This document shows positions 10,561 through 22,404 of a stretch of 64,000 bases of DNA, piece by piece. Source of the stretch: Metellina segmentata (Eukaryota > Arthropoda > Arachnida > Araneae > Tetragnathidae); assembly GCA_947359465.1 (NCBI GenBank), contig OX375879.1, positions 119,056,557 through 119,120,556 on the forward strand. Reading direction: 5' to 3'. The position numbers were made by a program, and so were the translations under genes. Every line of letters starts with the position of its first letter. The stretch's first letter is position 1. The notes under the pieces are model-generated. The model made no database searches. It was not told the DNA's origin and was given only the letters and a program-made list of their open reading frames with translations.

Positions 10561-11413
10561 CGCTTGGTTTTAACCATTTTTCGCCCTCTTTGACCAGAAT
10601 ATGGGATGTAACGTGGTTTGGCAATAATTCTTTTATTTTATCTGCCATTACCAGATCTTTTAAATCTTGCAACGAAGAAATATCTCGGCTTTTTAAATAG
10701 TATTCAAAAAGAGTTCTTATCCGAGCAGCGCATTGTACATAGTTTTCTCCTGCTCTCTTTCCACTATTCTCAAAATTCCTTTTGTGCTGTAATGGGGTTA
10801 GTTTATTCTCTGCTAAAACGCATTCTTTAATTGATTGATAGTCAGTAAGTTTCTCGATACCTAAATTGTTCGTTAAACTACTAATAAAATCTGACAATTT
10901 ATGTAAAATATTTTTTCCCCAATACTCTTCTGGTACCAAATAAACCTCAAAGATCGTTTCCGCTTGATGGAAGAAAAATATCCAATTTTCAGTTCTTTGT
11001 GGGGTTTTCGGTAGTTGTTCCTTAACAAGTCTCACGTATTTAATTAGATCACCCTCCGATGTTTCGGTACCCGTGCTTTCTAGTGATCTACGGTTTTGTT
11101 GTACTTTCAGTTTGATTTGCAACTCTTTTAATTTAATCTCCTGTTCCCTTCCTAATCTCTTATCTTCGCGTTCTAATTCTAATCTCTTTTCTTCGCGTAC
11201 CAATTTTTCCTGTTCTTTTTCTTCGCTCTCCCTCTCTTTCCTGTCATTAACAATTCCTTCCAGAAGTGCCTTAACCATCTCTTCCTCATACCTTTCACTG
11301 CTACTTATGATTTCACTTAACCCTATCACTGTCATTCTTGGATTCAACTCCAATTCCAGTTCCAGAGCTAGAGAGATGAGATCAGCTTTCTTCGTTCTCA
11401 ATAGAAAAGACAT
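10520..11413 (-). pseudogene. gypsy gag, 3'-truncated
   Basis: A frame of 298 codons starting MSFLLRTKKADLISLALELE. Residues about 50-105 form a strongly charged, coiled-coil-like stretch (EEKEQEKLVREEKRLELERE). From about residue 125 it has a capsid-like domain with ENYVQCAARIRTLFEYYLKS and ends at the gag-typical LPNHVTSHILVKEGEKWLKP. The last 13 codons read out of frame into the reverse transcriptase. No zinc knuckle remains. It lies just inside the element's 5' leader. Confidence 0.75.
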
Positions 11414-12432
11414 TTTCCCCTTTTTACGCTAGATTATATCCAACTAATATAATACTTAATACCAATAATAGTCTATCTTTAACTTGTTAGGTTAATCTTA
11501 AACAAACAAGTTATTTCTATCCTTGTATTATATTGACAACTTATTCTAGTTTTAATTCAGTTAATATTCTGTTGCACACTTCCATCTATATATAGAATTT
11601 ACCGTATAACGTCTACCCTATTGTATTGTTTCTTATACACTAGGTTCCGTAGACAGTTAAACCAATCACATATATATACTCTAACAACAATATTACTTCG
11701 TTTTGGCCCTCAATACACAATAACAGAACAGTTACAACACTCTTGTATTCTTCCAAAGTATACCTATACTTTTATACACTACAATAAACAACTTAAGTTA
11801 TATATTCTACTATGCCATCCTAACACAGTTATACTTTACCCTATTAAAATACCTCGTAATCATTAAGTTTCACAAAACACAATATTCTCAATTTAACTTT
11901 CAATAATATTCTTAAAACACTGGCATGCATTTCTTGTGTAACCCCCCCCCTGTTCAATTTTAAATAACAACAAAATTAAACGGGTATCTGGATTTACCTT
12001 TATCGGACTTCCCTTGGAATGGCGTCGGGATCTTGTAGACTTCGTTGATTCGGCCTCGTTGATGCTCCGAAAGTAGGCTTCGCTGCTGCTCCAAAAGAAG
12101 GCTTCGCTGCTGGTCCGGGAGTAGGCTTCGCTGCTGGTCCGGTAGTAGGTTTGGCACTTTCACGGGCTTTCCAGGTACAAGCTTTTTTTTTTCTTCTATA
12201 CCGGCGTATCCAACTCAGACGATTCCCCGCAAATAGTTTGCAGTTACCTTGCAGACGGTTTCACTCAATACTTTGAAGACAATTCTTCGTCGTTTACTTC
12301 CAATTATCAACTATGGGGTCTCCCAAGTCTCCGTAATACTTGAAGATTCCTATCTCGCCGTCTGGTGTGGAAACCGGATCTGCTCAGACTTTTCTTTTGG
12401 ATTCTGGACGACAATCCTGCCGCGTGAGCCAC
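11414..12432 (-). other. 5' leader of the gypsy element
   Basis: About 1 kb between the 5' LTR and gag, mostly AT-rich and non-coding. The sequence just inside the LTR (minus strand) reads GTGGCTCACGCGG, the expected primer-binding-site position, but I could not match it to a known tRNA end. Confidence 0.6.
12052..12150. repeat. 24-bp minisatellite
   Basis: About four tandem copies of a 24-bp unit (core GTAGGCTTCGCTGCTGGTCC). Because 24 is a multiple of three, the minus strand reads an eight-residue repeat (LLPDQQRS), but no gene is supported. It lies in the gypsy leader. Confidence 0.85.
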
Positions 12433-12773
12433 TGTGACGGTTCTTCCTTAGGCTGATTTCCTAATCCTCTGCCTTGTCGTCCTCCAAACAGTAACACTAG
12501 TCCATGAGCATATTTCAGTATTTATTTACAACTCTTGACTATATTATTTACAGGATCATTCAGTCTATAATACATGGTCGGGAATAATCCCTTTCGATCT
12601 CCAGCGCAAAACAACTCGTCCTGCTTCTTTGCTGGCCTTCGTGTAAGTCCCTTTTCTTTTCAACCCTCTCCAAACGGGTTCCTTTTCAAAAACCCGAGGT
12701 GGGACCCCCGTGGAGTTCGATTCCCTGTCCATCGACCTTACCCAAACCTGGTGAGGTTACGGGGAACTTCACA
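12433..12773 (-). repeat. 5' LTR of the 8-12.8 kb gypsy
   Basis: A 341-bp uninterrupted LTR from TGTGACGG to TTCACA, matching 8074-9292 apart from the insertion there. Followed on the outside by the target duplication GATAT. Confidence 0.9.
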
Positions 12774-12778
12774 GATAT

Positions 12779-13137
12779 TTTTGATCATTTTTACTTGTTT
12801 ATCCATGTGCTATGTGGCAACGATGTAAAATGTTAATTCAATTCCTTGAGCTTTGTATATATGATATGGTTGTTCCATAGCGAGATAATCTTTTATATTA
12901 AACTTATTTAACCAAGTATGTTTTAATGATTTCATTTACATAAATAAACAAGAATTTATCATGTCATACTTTCTTCAGTTTGGGTCTTATAAGCACAAGA
13001 TTTCCAGCGAGCAACCCAGACTATAGAGGAGATCCAGACCTACTGGACAGGAACCGCACATGCCTGCCTTCACGGGGCACGGGCGACCTTCGAACCTTTA
13101 TTTAAATATTTTTCTTGGTATTTTTTAAATTTAACCT
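12779..13137. other. No gene seen
   Basis: AT-rich DNA with a more complex patch at 13000-13100 (for example CCAGACCTACTGGACAGG) directly before the SINE-like repeat. It may belong to the same repeat. Confidence 0.4.
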
Positions 13138-13245
13138 CGTACTAGAGCAACACAGCGGGCTATTGACGACAATCGGGATTAATCCCTAAAGGAAAATCCA
13201 TCAGAGGACAACACCACGTCATGCATGACCGGCGCATGTTATAAA
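13138..13245 (+). repeat. SINE-like repeat, copy 2
   Basis: Diverged copy of 4330-4445: AGAGCAACACAGCGGGCTATTG at the start and GAGGACAACACCACGTCATG at the end. The B-box-like sequence is here GGATTAATCCC. Probably an old tRNA-derived SINE. Confidence 0.4.
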
Positions 13246-14762
13246 ATCTTTTTTTAGTGGAAAACGTCCTCTGCAAAAACAGAGAAAACCGGCAAGAGGC
13301 CAAATACATCAGCATCCTGGTCTACATATTAGCCAAGGGAGTAAAAATTACAGATTCATATTTTGCAGAGTTAGATAAAAGTACATAAATGAAGACCAAT
13401 TTTATTTACAGTTCAGTCTAATAAAATTATAAAATATATAAAAGATTTTATTTACGGTTTTTAAAATTTTAGAAATAAAAGATTAAAATCTATCAAAGTA
13501 GGTATAAAATTATTTTTTTTTAACATATAGAAGTTGATTCCGTGTTAAGGAGCCGAAATGCAGGGACCTCCAAGATAAGTTACCAAGGATAAGCTATCTA
13601 AGGCTGGTAGGTTGGTCACATTTTCCGGGCCGATCGTCTTAGTTAATCCGCCACTGAGATGATTGTTGACAAACACTGAAAACAATGACCAGAACTAAAA
13701 ACATTTGTCTTAATTTTTCTGTGAAAGGGATAAAACAAGGCGCGGTAATTACAATTGTAAGATACTATCATGTTTCATATCTTGCAACATCGAATTTATA
13801 CGCTATTATAGCATTCAAAAATCCCCCTTTTAAGATATTCATTACAATCTTAATTTTGTATTATGACTAAGCTAACTGTTCGCCTCTGTGACAGTTGGAT
13901 TGTTGCTGTACGGTAATTTTTTACTGGATAAAGGACGTACGGATTATAAAGTGGATTTCGATTGTCTACGAGCTTCAATGCCATGACTTTGACTTGAACC
14001 CAGAGCCTGTTAAACCAATGACTAAAGCGCTTTGAGTTGAATAACAAGATTTTCCTCGAAAGCCACGTTCCCGTAAATAAATCAAGGTTTATTTTCATTT
14101 TGCACCTTAGAAAGTTTCAAAAATTTCTTGTTTTATTTAACTGATGTTTAATTTCAATCAATTCGTGAAATCAAAAGGATTTGATTCGCTCAGTTCCACT
14201 CAGTGGCAGATTTCAGGAAGGGCGATCGAGACGATCAGCCCTCTCAAACGCCTGACAAACGCCGATGTTTTTTCAAATAAATTTTAAAATTTTAAAAATC
14301 ATTAGGGAGATACTTTGGCCTTGCTCTCCCTCCCTCAGTTTATCCACTGTAACGTTTATGGTCTTTAATTAGAGATCAGACTGGTTACAGCACAGTAAAC
14401 TTTATTTAAAAGATAAATTGGAAAATTATTTACAAGGTAAGATTTATTAAAGAGTACGAGTGCCCAGCATTATTATGGATCAAATCTGCCAAGGAGCCAC
14501 AAGAATCCTCAAATCGGATTATTTTAAAGAGCGACCGCTTCCTTCCGATGTTCGTTTCCTCTTATTTGGTGGAGGTGAGCCCCACTACCATAAGCAAGCA
14601 TTAAAGGCAGCCTAAAACTGAATTAAAACGCATAAAATCCTTCTCGAGATGTTGCTAATCAAGTATATACTTATCACCAAGAATAAATTGATTAAAATTG
14701 AAAAATTATGTTATTAGTTATTGAAACGGTTCAGCTATGTGTCAGGCAAAACTTAGCTCTGC
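13246..14762. other. No gene seen
   Basis: Mixed AT-rich DNA with two more complex patches (13540-13680 and 14440-14620). Short open frames here lack recognisable motifs. Decayed repeats are likely but not assigned. Confidence 0.45.
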
Positions 14763-14928
14763 ATGGTCACCGAGATGAAGGTAACATTGGACTCATTGAT
14801 ATCAACGGCAAATGAAGGAAATTTTCGTTCTTTGTTGCGGCTCAGAATGTCCGCTGGAGACGAAGTTCTTTCTAAATTTTTCGAGTATTCTAAAACTCAG
14901 TTCTTAAGCAAAACCATTCAAAAGGACA

Positions 14929-15774
14929 TCTATATATATAAAACACTAACGTACGTGGACCCAAAATCGACGTTATTTGTGTATCGTCGAATGGCAACAA
15001 TCAACGTAAATAAAATAACCCAGATATTTTGAATTCTTGCTGCTTTCAAATAGCCGAGGCCAATTTCTATGCAAAATAAGGAATTAAATTGTAATATTTA
15101 TGTTTGAACTGACTTTTTATTTCTTCCTTTGATGTAAAAGTAATTTAAACGTAATTTTGCTACCCGGTATCTGGCCACGTCGAAATTAATGTTTACTTTT
15201 TTAATTTGATTTAGAATTCCGTGTTTGGGTATTTGAGTTGACTGCGAGATGTTGCGGATATATTTGAGTATTCCCAAGTATTATAAATATGTGTTCTTTT
15301 TGTTAATAAATTATTATTGTATTTGTCAATATCGTTGAAAGTCTTTTGTCGCATTATTCTATTTCACAATATATTCAGAAAGTCGAAATTCAACACGTTT
15401 GAATGGATACGTACAAGTTTTTATTTATTTTTTATTTTTTAATTTTGCATTTTTTCAAGGTTTTGAATTTTATTTTTGTTTGCATTATGTGTTCCGGTAC
15501 ATTACCTATTGCAGAAATATTATTTAGGAGTTATATTTTAATGATATGTCTATTTCCTGCAAAATATCACTAGACATGGGTAATTTTGTAGCGGTATATG
15601 TATATTTCGACCAACTTTATTTAAATATTTGATTGAATACGCAATGATTTGAAGAATTGTTTCATAAAAATAAATAATGTATACAAATCAAAACATGTTT
15701 TATTACGGTGTGTAAAAATTAAAAACAAAGCACTATTGCACACCGCCGAGCGCTAGCCGGCGCAGCCCGGCTAG
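14929..15774 (+). mobile_element. Non-autonomous Helitron
   Basis: An 846-bp element with the Helitron signature. It starts TCTATATATATAAAA after host A (14928) and ends CTAG (15771-15774) before host T. A hairpin (GCCGG-CGCAGC-CCGGC) sits just inside the 3' end. No Rep/helicase is encoded. The start resembles the Helitron at 40988-41830, which has nearly the same length. It lies inside a hAT transposase frame. Confidence 0.88.
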
Positions 15775-16068
15775 TAATTCAATATTTTGCCATGGAAATT
15801 CAGTCTTATATCATTGCACAAGTTCGTGAAACAGGTGTCTATAGCACAGTGTTTGATGAAACTACAGATATTCAATTGACATTTGTACTAGGATACATGT
15901 CTGATGAAGCAAGAAGAATAGAAGTTCATGAAAATTTCTTGCCTTTTTTAGATATGTTTGCTGCTTTACCAAAATCAAATAATAGCACTTCCAAAGAAGC
16001 CCACTAACGTGTCAATTTCGGCTGAATTAAAAGCGACTGGAGTTGCGAATGGTCACAAAGTTAAGATA

Positions 16069-17544
16069 CACTCTACAACAAAAAAATCGACGCACCAAGA
16101 AGGAATCATCCAATTGCTTTGAAATTTCGTATGCAAAAATGTTTTGACCAAATATGCAAATAATTAAAATTTGGTGTCATCCAATTGCTTTTAAATTTCG
16201 TATGCAAAAATATTTTGACCAAATATGCAAATAATTAAAATTTGGTGTCCAATGAATGAATAGTGCGATCTCCAGCGCATCGGAACTGCGCATCCAGCAG
16301 ATGTATATAAGGAGTTGTTCTTGAACTGTTGTTAAAAATTTCTGCTGCATTGCGATTTAGGATACCTTTCAACGACTTAAAAAAATGCCTCGCCGCAGGA
16401 TTCGAGCTCATTACGAGCAACTTTCAGAGTTTGAAAGAGGTCGCATCATTGGATTGAAAGAGGCAGGTTGGGCAAATCGGAGAATCGCTCGTCATGTGAG
16501 TCGAAGCGATGCGGCGATTAGAAGATGCTGGCAAGAGTGGGTGGACAATGGCAGATTTCAGCGTCATGATGGTAGCGGTCGACGTAGGGCCACAACAGAT
16601 CGCGAGGACTGAGTGATTGTCAGATCAGCTGTCACAGCGCCTGATTCATCGCTATCAACCATCAGTCGTGCGACCCACAGACGAGTGTCCACCATGACCA
16701 TTCACAGACGGCTGAGAGAGCGAAATCTACGCTCGTACCGACCGTTACGCCACCTGCCACTCACGCATGCACACTGTCGAGCCAGATTACAGCAGTGCTT
16801 GGCTCGATTAGGCTGGAATGATGCTGACTGGTTACGTATAGTCTTTAGGCGACGAATCCCGCTTCCAACTGTGTCCTGATGATCATCGAAGACGTTTCTG
16901 GAGTCGCCCAGGGCAACGTGCCGATCCTGCTTTCACTATTGCACGTCACACGGGCCCTCAACAAGGAGTTATGGTCTGGGGTGCCATTTCCCTTGATAGC
17001 CGGACCCCTTTGGTCGTCATTAGAGGTACACTTACTGCACAGCGGCACGTTGACGACATTCGGAGACCTGTTTTGCTACCGTTCCTTTCGCAGTACCCTG
17101 GGCTTATTTTTCAGCAAGACAATGCCAGACCACATACGGCACGTGTTGCTATGAACTGTCTTCAAGCTTGTCAAACACTTCCTTGGTCAGCCAGATCACC
17201 AGATCTCTCTCCCATCGAGCATGTCTGGGATATGATGGGAAGGCGACTGCATCTGGTAGGGAATGTTGATGACGTAGTCCAACAATTGGAGCAAATTTGG
17301 CAAGAAATACCGCAGGAGACCATCCGGGAGCTTTATTGGTCTATGCCACGCCGTGTGGCAGCTTGCATCCAGGCTAGAGGCGGGTCAACACCTTATTGAG
17401 CTCGTTACTATAACTCTGAAATAAATCATTCAATTGTTCTGAAATTTTAATCATTTTCTATTCTGTACATAATTTTCCTATCCACCAATTTTTGTCTCCA
17501 TCGGACAACTCCTTCTTGGTGCGTCGATTTTTTGTTATAGAGTG
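16069..17544 (+). mobile_element. Tc1/mariner element
   Basis: A 1476-bp element bounded by TA duplications (16067-16068 and 17545-17546). TIRs start CACTCTACAACAAAAAA and end TTTTTTGTTATAGAGTG, with the shared block TCGACGCACCAAGAAGGA. It contains a frame-broken Tc1 transposase. Tandem near-identical phrases (TTGGTGTC, ATATGCAAATAATTAAAA) occur in the left 5' region. It interrupts the surrounding hAT pseudogene. Confidence 0.93.
16385..17399 (+). pseudogene. Tc1 transposase, broken
   Basis: The N-terminal paired-type DNA-binding domain starts at an ATG (16385; MPRRRIRAHYEQLSEFERGR). It runs through LKEAGWANRRIARHVSRSD and into the second helix-turn-helix (TMTIHRRLRERNLRSYRP). A TGA at about 16610-16612 splits the frame, and another lesion near 16850 shifts it at the first catalytic Asp block. 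The remaining catalytic domain is at 16971-17399, with FQQDNARPHTA (second Asp) and SPDLSPIEHVWD (the DD34E Glu). Full-length members are about 340 residues, which the combined span fits. Not expected to be active. Confidence 0.9.
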
Positions 17545-17895
17545 TAGTTGAAAAATTGGGACTGGATTCTACCAGAATGGTTAGTATTGGTACTGTGGTG
17601 ACATCTAATCATTGCGATGCTGTAAAGGAAGTTAAAAAATTGTTGTAAATGCAATCCACTGTCCATGTTTCAGCCTCCGACTGAATTTGTCTTTATCCAA
17701 AACTTCGTCCGTTTCAAGCGTGTGTATTCTGTTGGCATCATCAAACAAGTTGTGAATTTTTTCACGGGTTCAGCAAAAAGAAGTAGCGTCTTGGAAAAAC
17801 ATTGGGGGACAACTTTCGGGTCTTTGCGAAACTCGATGGGTCGTGGCACGACCCGAATTCAGCATCCAAAGCAAAAACTAATTTATTCATTGTGA

Positions 17896-19022
17896 ACTGT
17901 AGAATTTTTTTTTTGCCCTAGTCTCTCAAAAGTCTTAAACGCAACATGTTTTAAGTCATCAACATGTGTTTTTACAAGCCGAATGTTTGGACCTCAAGAA
18001 AGCTGGAAATGGTGTCTCTAATGCAATCACGATAATAAGTCAATTTAGAAAAAAATAAGGAATCCGATTTCGACAATATATGCAGAGAGGTTGAGAAAAT
18101 GCGTAATGGACTTGGAATTGAAAAAAAAATCCTACGTACTGATGGACGCTAAGTTCATAGATCAAATACTACTGCCATAACTCCTGAAAATTACTATAGA
18201 ATAAATGTTTACTTGCCTTTGCTAAATTCCCGGAAAATCTGGATGTTTTATATTTACAAGATTTAGTGCCATCGACTCTTGGAGAAAATTAAAATGGACG
18301 AAGAGTCACTCCTAGCATCTTCGACAGAGCTAAGTAAGAAGTATCACAGAATAGCCGAACTGGGAGAGGAAGAAATGAGCAGTACATACTTCAAGTTGAG
18401 GTGATTAACTGGAGAACCAAAGGATACGAGAAAATAACAATACCTGCAAAGAGCCGGTCTCCTTTTGAAGCGCTACAAAACTGGGATTCTGCAGTGTACC
18501 ATGAGATCTACGTAGGGGTGAAGGGGGCTAGTGTGGAAAACGTTCATAAATTTGGCAAAAAAAGTATACTAAATAACATTTTTAACACATCAACTATTTT
18601 TTTAAAATTAATAATGTACTCATTTACATTTATTTTGGTTGATATATTACAGTATTTGGCGATATAGTTTAATAATAATCTTTTGTTTAAAAAAAGTTGT
18701 TTTTGTCTACGCTTGCCCCATGACATGGGGCCAGTGTGGACAAGTTAGAATACTGATAATTCAATGTAATACAACCCATGAAAGTGTGTAAAACCATAAT
18801 GAAATCAATTTTAACGTAAACAGTATAATTCCTTATAAATGTTAATCTTAATAAAGCATATTTAATTAATGTTAAGCCCAATATATTTCTAATTAGGAAC
18901 TGCACTATATTTTAGATGTACTTCAAAAACAAATCAAGACAATAAGAAAGCTATTTTTAAATTTTATTTAGTGGGAAAATGATTTTAATGTAAAAATGGA
19001 ACTATGCTTCTATTTTGTAATG
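17896..19022. other. Tail of hAT remnant, then no gene seen
   Basis: To about 18520 the sequence still carries hAT-like blocks in shifting frames. From 18520 to 19022 it is AT-rich with no recognised feature. Confidence 0.5.
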
Positions 19023-19024
19023 TA

Positions 19025-19981
19025 CACTGCTGGCCACCCAAATTGCAACACCAAGAAAGACAAGAGATACCACAACAAAATTTATTTTGTAGATAACATG
19101 TTGACCAAGTATCAAATGATTAAATTTATAGACTTCTGTGAAGTGTGGTTCCTGCCAAAATCAGTAGCCAGAGTAGCCACCATTGTTGGAGATCACCGCT
19201 ATCACACTCCTCGGCATTGATTCAAAGAGACTTTGGATGTGTTCTTGGGGTACAGTCGACCAAGCAGCTTCCACACGTTGCCAAAATTGATCTGGTGTGG
19301 CAGCTGGTGATGTAATCTGGGTCAATCGCTGAGCAACCATGGACCACATGTTTTCTATCGGCGAAAGATCCGGAGAGCGAGCTGGCCAGGGAAGCAATTC
19401 AATCTGGCGATTGACGAAGAATCCTTGGACAATGCCTGGACATTATCCTATTGAAATATGGCTGTGGGCAAGCCCTGAAGGTAAGGAAGGACAACTGGCT
19501 CCAACACCTCGGAGATGTAGCGTTGGCTGTTTAAAGTACCGGCAATGCGTACTAGACGAGTGCGAGAGTGATATCCAATACCGCCCCATACCATAATACC
19601 CGGTGCAGGACCAGTGTGGCGGTGCATAACGCAGCTGTTCAGCATCCTCTCTCCACGGTGTCTCCAGACTCGAATCCGACCATCGTGGTGTTGCAAACAG
19701 AAGCGTGACTCGTCAGTAAAGACAATTTCATTCTATTCTGCCGTCCACATCCTTCTTTCATAGCACCATTGGCGGCGGAGACGTGTGTGGTTCTGCGTCA
19801 AGGGTAGACGAAGCAATGGACGTCTTGCGGACAGACCACTCTGCTGTAAACGGCGTCGAATGATACGCGCAGACACTGGATGATGCTTTACAGACTAAAT
19901 GTGCTGTGCTATGGTTCGTGATGTGGCTGAGCGATCCGTCACTGCCATACCCACAATATGCCTGTCATCACGTGAAGTGGT
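19025..19981 (-). mobile_element. Tc1/mariner element, 5'-truncated
   Basis: The right end in element orientation is intact: TA at 19023-19024, then the TIR CACTGCTGGCCACCCAAATT. The transposase runs on the minus strand. At about 19981 the element stops abruptly and a Ty1/copia fragment begins, so the opposite TIR is missing. Confidence 0.85.
19161..19980 (-). pseudogene. Tc1 transposase, truncated and frameshifted
   Basis: The minus strand reads the end of the DNA-binding region (about 19730-19980), then PGIMVWGGIGYHSRTRLV (in 19448-19696). After a frame change it reads LPWPARSPDLSPIENMW (in 19161-19397), the block with the third catalytic residue, and ends in the usual NNGGYSGY-type tail. 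The start of the protein is missing and at least one frameshift is present. Confidence 0.85.
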
Positions 19982-20510
19982 GCACAATCTGCATCAACAT
20001 ATACATTAATAATAAAATCACTGCTAGAAATAGGAAACACCAGATAAAGTTCTAAAGTCCCTTTCAGGTATCTTAAAACTCTTTTCAGACCAGTCCAGGC
20101 AGCTTCTATTGGCTGCTCTTGAATTTGGCTCAGACAATAATATAAAATATCACAGAATATAAAATATCTAGATGTGTTGTCATGGATAGGTACGATAATG
20201 CACCTACAAGTTCCCGATTGGGTCCATGGAAAGTTTCACCTTGCACGAAACACGATGGTGTCGCTTTAGGCACTAGAGGAGTGTCGGCTGGTTTACACTG
20301 AGTCATTTTGAATTTATTTAAAATTTTCTCAACATAGGCCTTTTCCTCTAAACAAAGTTGTTGGTGAGAAAACTTAATACATATGCCCAGAAAATCTTTC
20401 ACAACTTAAGCCTTGGACATTTCGAACTCATCTCTTAGAAGTTGTATCATTTCCTCTTGGTTTGGTATTGTTTCCCACAGCCTCTTCAATGTCTGTAGCC
20501 TCATGATAAT
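19982..20510 (-). pseudogene. Ty1/copia pol fragment
   Basis: Minus-strand coding remnant of copia reverse transcriptase and the following RNase H linker. 20130-20402 has FLGICIKFSHQQLCLEEKAY, LNKFKMTQCKPADTP and LVGALSYLSMTTHLDILYSV, the typical C-terminal end of copia reverse transcriptase. 19982-20130 continues in a second frame with VLRYLKGTLE and YVDADC, the start of RNase H. Stop codons and frameshifts separate the pieces. No LTR is visible. Its left edge abuts the truncated Tc1. Confidence 0.8.
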
Positions 20511-21800
20511 CCTCATCTAAACTGCAATATATAATGAAATATCAGTAACTGGAACTTTTAAAAATGTAAGCATACTTTGTAGCATTGTGATAAATTTAAA
20601 GATAACCTTGTAAACATGATTACATGTTTTCTTCTAAAAACATTTTTTGAGACTATTTACTAAAAAGATTTTAATACAATAGAGTGTGAAAATATTATTT
20701 TTTAATTATAAAAATTTTGGTAATATTTGAAAAGAAAAAAACTGTTAGGTTGAACAAAGATGATCCTTGTCATAACTAAGCCTCATTAAAAAAAAGAAAT
20801 AGCTAGTAAGATTACATATAGTTTTGTTCTATCACAATGAATAAAAACTGCCAATTGTTTGTAAAGTTATAAGTCTCAAATGTTAGAAAGTTAGGATAAA
20901 AAGTATATATTTGGTACACTCAAATTCATGATTTATTAATTTTTAGAAGAAAATTTGGTGCAAACTAAGTTTTTAGCATGAATAATATTCAGAATATTTC
21001 ACCTTTTGAAGTCAGTTTTTTTTAATGAAATGAATCAAATTACACAAAACTTGAAAAAAACAAGCGATTTTACACATGGTCACAATTTTAAAGCTTCACA
21101 TCTCAAATATAATTATTGATTTTTTTATGTTAGAAACATTTCGTATAGTCTTTATATAAAACAAAAATCAATTAAATTTTCAAATGTTATGCTTGAACAA
21201 TATATTTAAACCTACTTTGAAAATGTCTAACTAACCTTAATAATTAATGCAAACAGAACTTTAACATACTAATATTGACTGAACTATAGAACTGCTAACA
21301 TACTAATATCATGCTTTACAAAACAAAATAATCTATAACTATAAACGATGAAAATAGCATTGCACTAAATCGAATGTGACTTGAGAATTTGATAACAGTA
21401 AACAATGAATTTTTACACATTGAAAAATAGTAGTACTGACAATGTAACAAGCTACACACACGGGCTAAAACTTCATCAATAGAACAAATAAATATGTTTA
21501 GTTATTCTTGTTTAAATATTATTAACATTACAAAATAATGTACAGAAATATCCATGATGTTTACCTTATAGGACTTGCAATTTTTAGGGATGGCTGCTCT
21601 TATTCACTGCTAGATTCAGCGAAAAATCGCCGCGGTCTCGGCGGCTGCATCTCATTTGTTTTTTCTTACATGCCATTATTTTTTTCAGCAGGAAAATAGA
21701 ATTAGAAAACTTTTATGCAGAGTAACATGCGTGTTCGCATGTCAATTTTTCATAATATAATGGCTACCGGTACCGGCAACCCAAACAACGAACACGTGAC
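20511..21800. other. AT-rich intergenic, no gene seen
   Basis: Very AT-rich. A GC-rich patch at 21600-21665 (CGCCGCGGTCTCGGCGGC) stands out and could be a short CpG-rich segment or a transposon end, but nothing else supports a promoter. Confidence 0.45.
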
Positions 21801-21819
21801 CAAGCGTAGCTTCAGCTCA

Positions 21820-22125
21820 AAAATAAATATTGGCCAATATCAGCTGAGCATCGTTTTTGGATATTGTTTTCACGATGTCGCCAAATATCAGTGTAATATC
21901 AGAAAAAATTGCGTAATATTTTACTTAAAAAAATGGGTAAGACAACACGGTGTCATTCTTTACAGTATTATTACATGATTATAATGTTATTAAAAACGTT
22001 ATTTACAGTCTTCCTCGTTATATAAAACTAAACGACATCTGCCAATATCGACAGATATCGTAATTCCGACATTCAAAATATTGGCCAATATTGGTAGAAT
22101 GTTGGCCAATGTTGTTGTGCTACCT
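21820..22125. repeat. TTGGCCAATAT-rich repeat
   Basis: The palindromic core TTGGCCAA occurs repeatedly (21830, 22080-22110), with related ATATTGGCCAATAT and GAATGTTGGCCAATG forms. The right edge GTTGTGCTACCTGGG looks like a MITE terminus. A matching left terminus was not found. Confidence 0.45.
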
Positions 22126-22404
22126 GGGTCCTGGGGGAATGCCGTCCCCAGGAGGAGAGGCCGGTTTAGCCTAAAGCCCTGGATAGTGACTTAAGTAGCG
22201 ACAGCCTTTTCCCCGGTGCTTTCGTGCCGCTTTCGCTTTTGATTGGACTTCCAGAGTCACGTGTGAAAACAATCGCCATTTTGGGGATTAGCTCGGAATG
22301 AGTGCAATGTATATTTAATGGTAATCTGCGGTCTTGAGTTTCATCAGCATATTAATATTCGAAATATTTAATATATCGTTTGATAGATGATTTGAGATAC
22401 GAAG

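Larger units (their letters stand above)
8074..12773 (-). mobile_element. Ty3/gypsy element, internally deleted
   Basis: A minus-strand LTR retrotransposon bounded by 5-bp target duplications GATAT (8069-8073 and 12774-12778). LTRs run from TGTGACGG to TTCACA. Inside are a gag reading frame (from 11413), then reverse transcriptase and RNase H (9739-10560). The protease, the front of the reverse transcriptase and the whole integrase are absent, so it is defective. A purine tract GGAGGGGAGG (minus strand) abuts the 3' LTR at 9293-9302. The 3' LTR has been enlarged by an 871-bp insertion. Confidence 0.9.
14763..18520 (+). pseudogene. hAT (ZMYM1-like) transposase, doubly interrupted
   Basis: Pieces of one plus-strand hAT-type transposase appear in order. 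14763-14928 has NFRSLLRLRMSAGDEVL, 15775-16015 has the catalytic-start block STVFDETTDIQ, 17547-17895 has IIKQVVNFFTGSAKRSSVL, about 18060-18240 has TPENYYRINVYLPLL, and 18401-18520 has ALQNWDSAVYHEIYV. A Helitron (14929-15774) and a Tc1 element (16069-17544) sit inside it. The frame matches exactly across the Helitron if the insertion is ignored. Several independent frameshifts and stops follow the Tc1 element. The C-terminal dimerisation region is lost. No TIRs were found, so the original element's limits are unknown. Confidence 0.75.
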
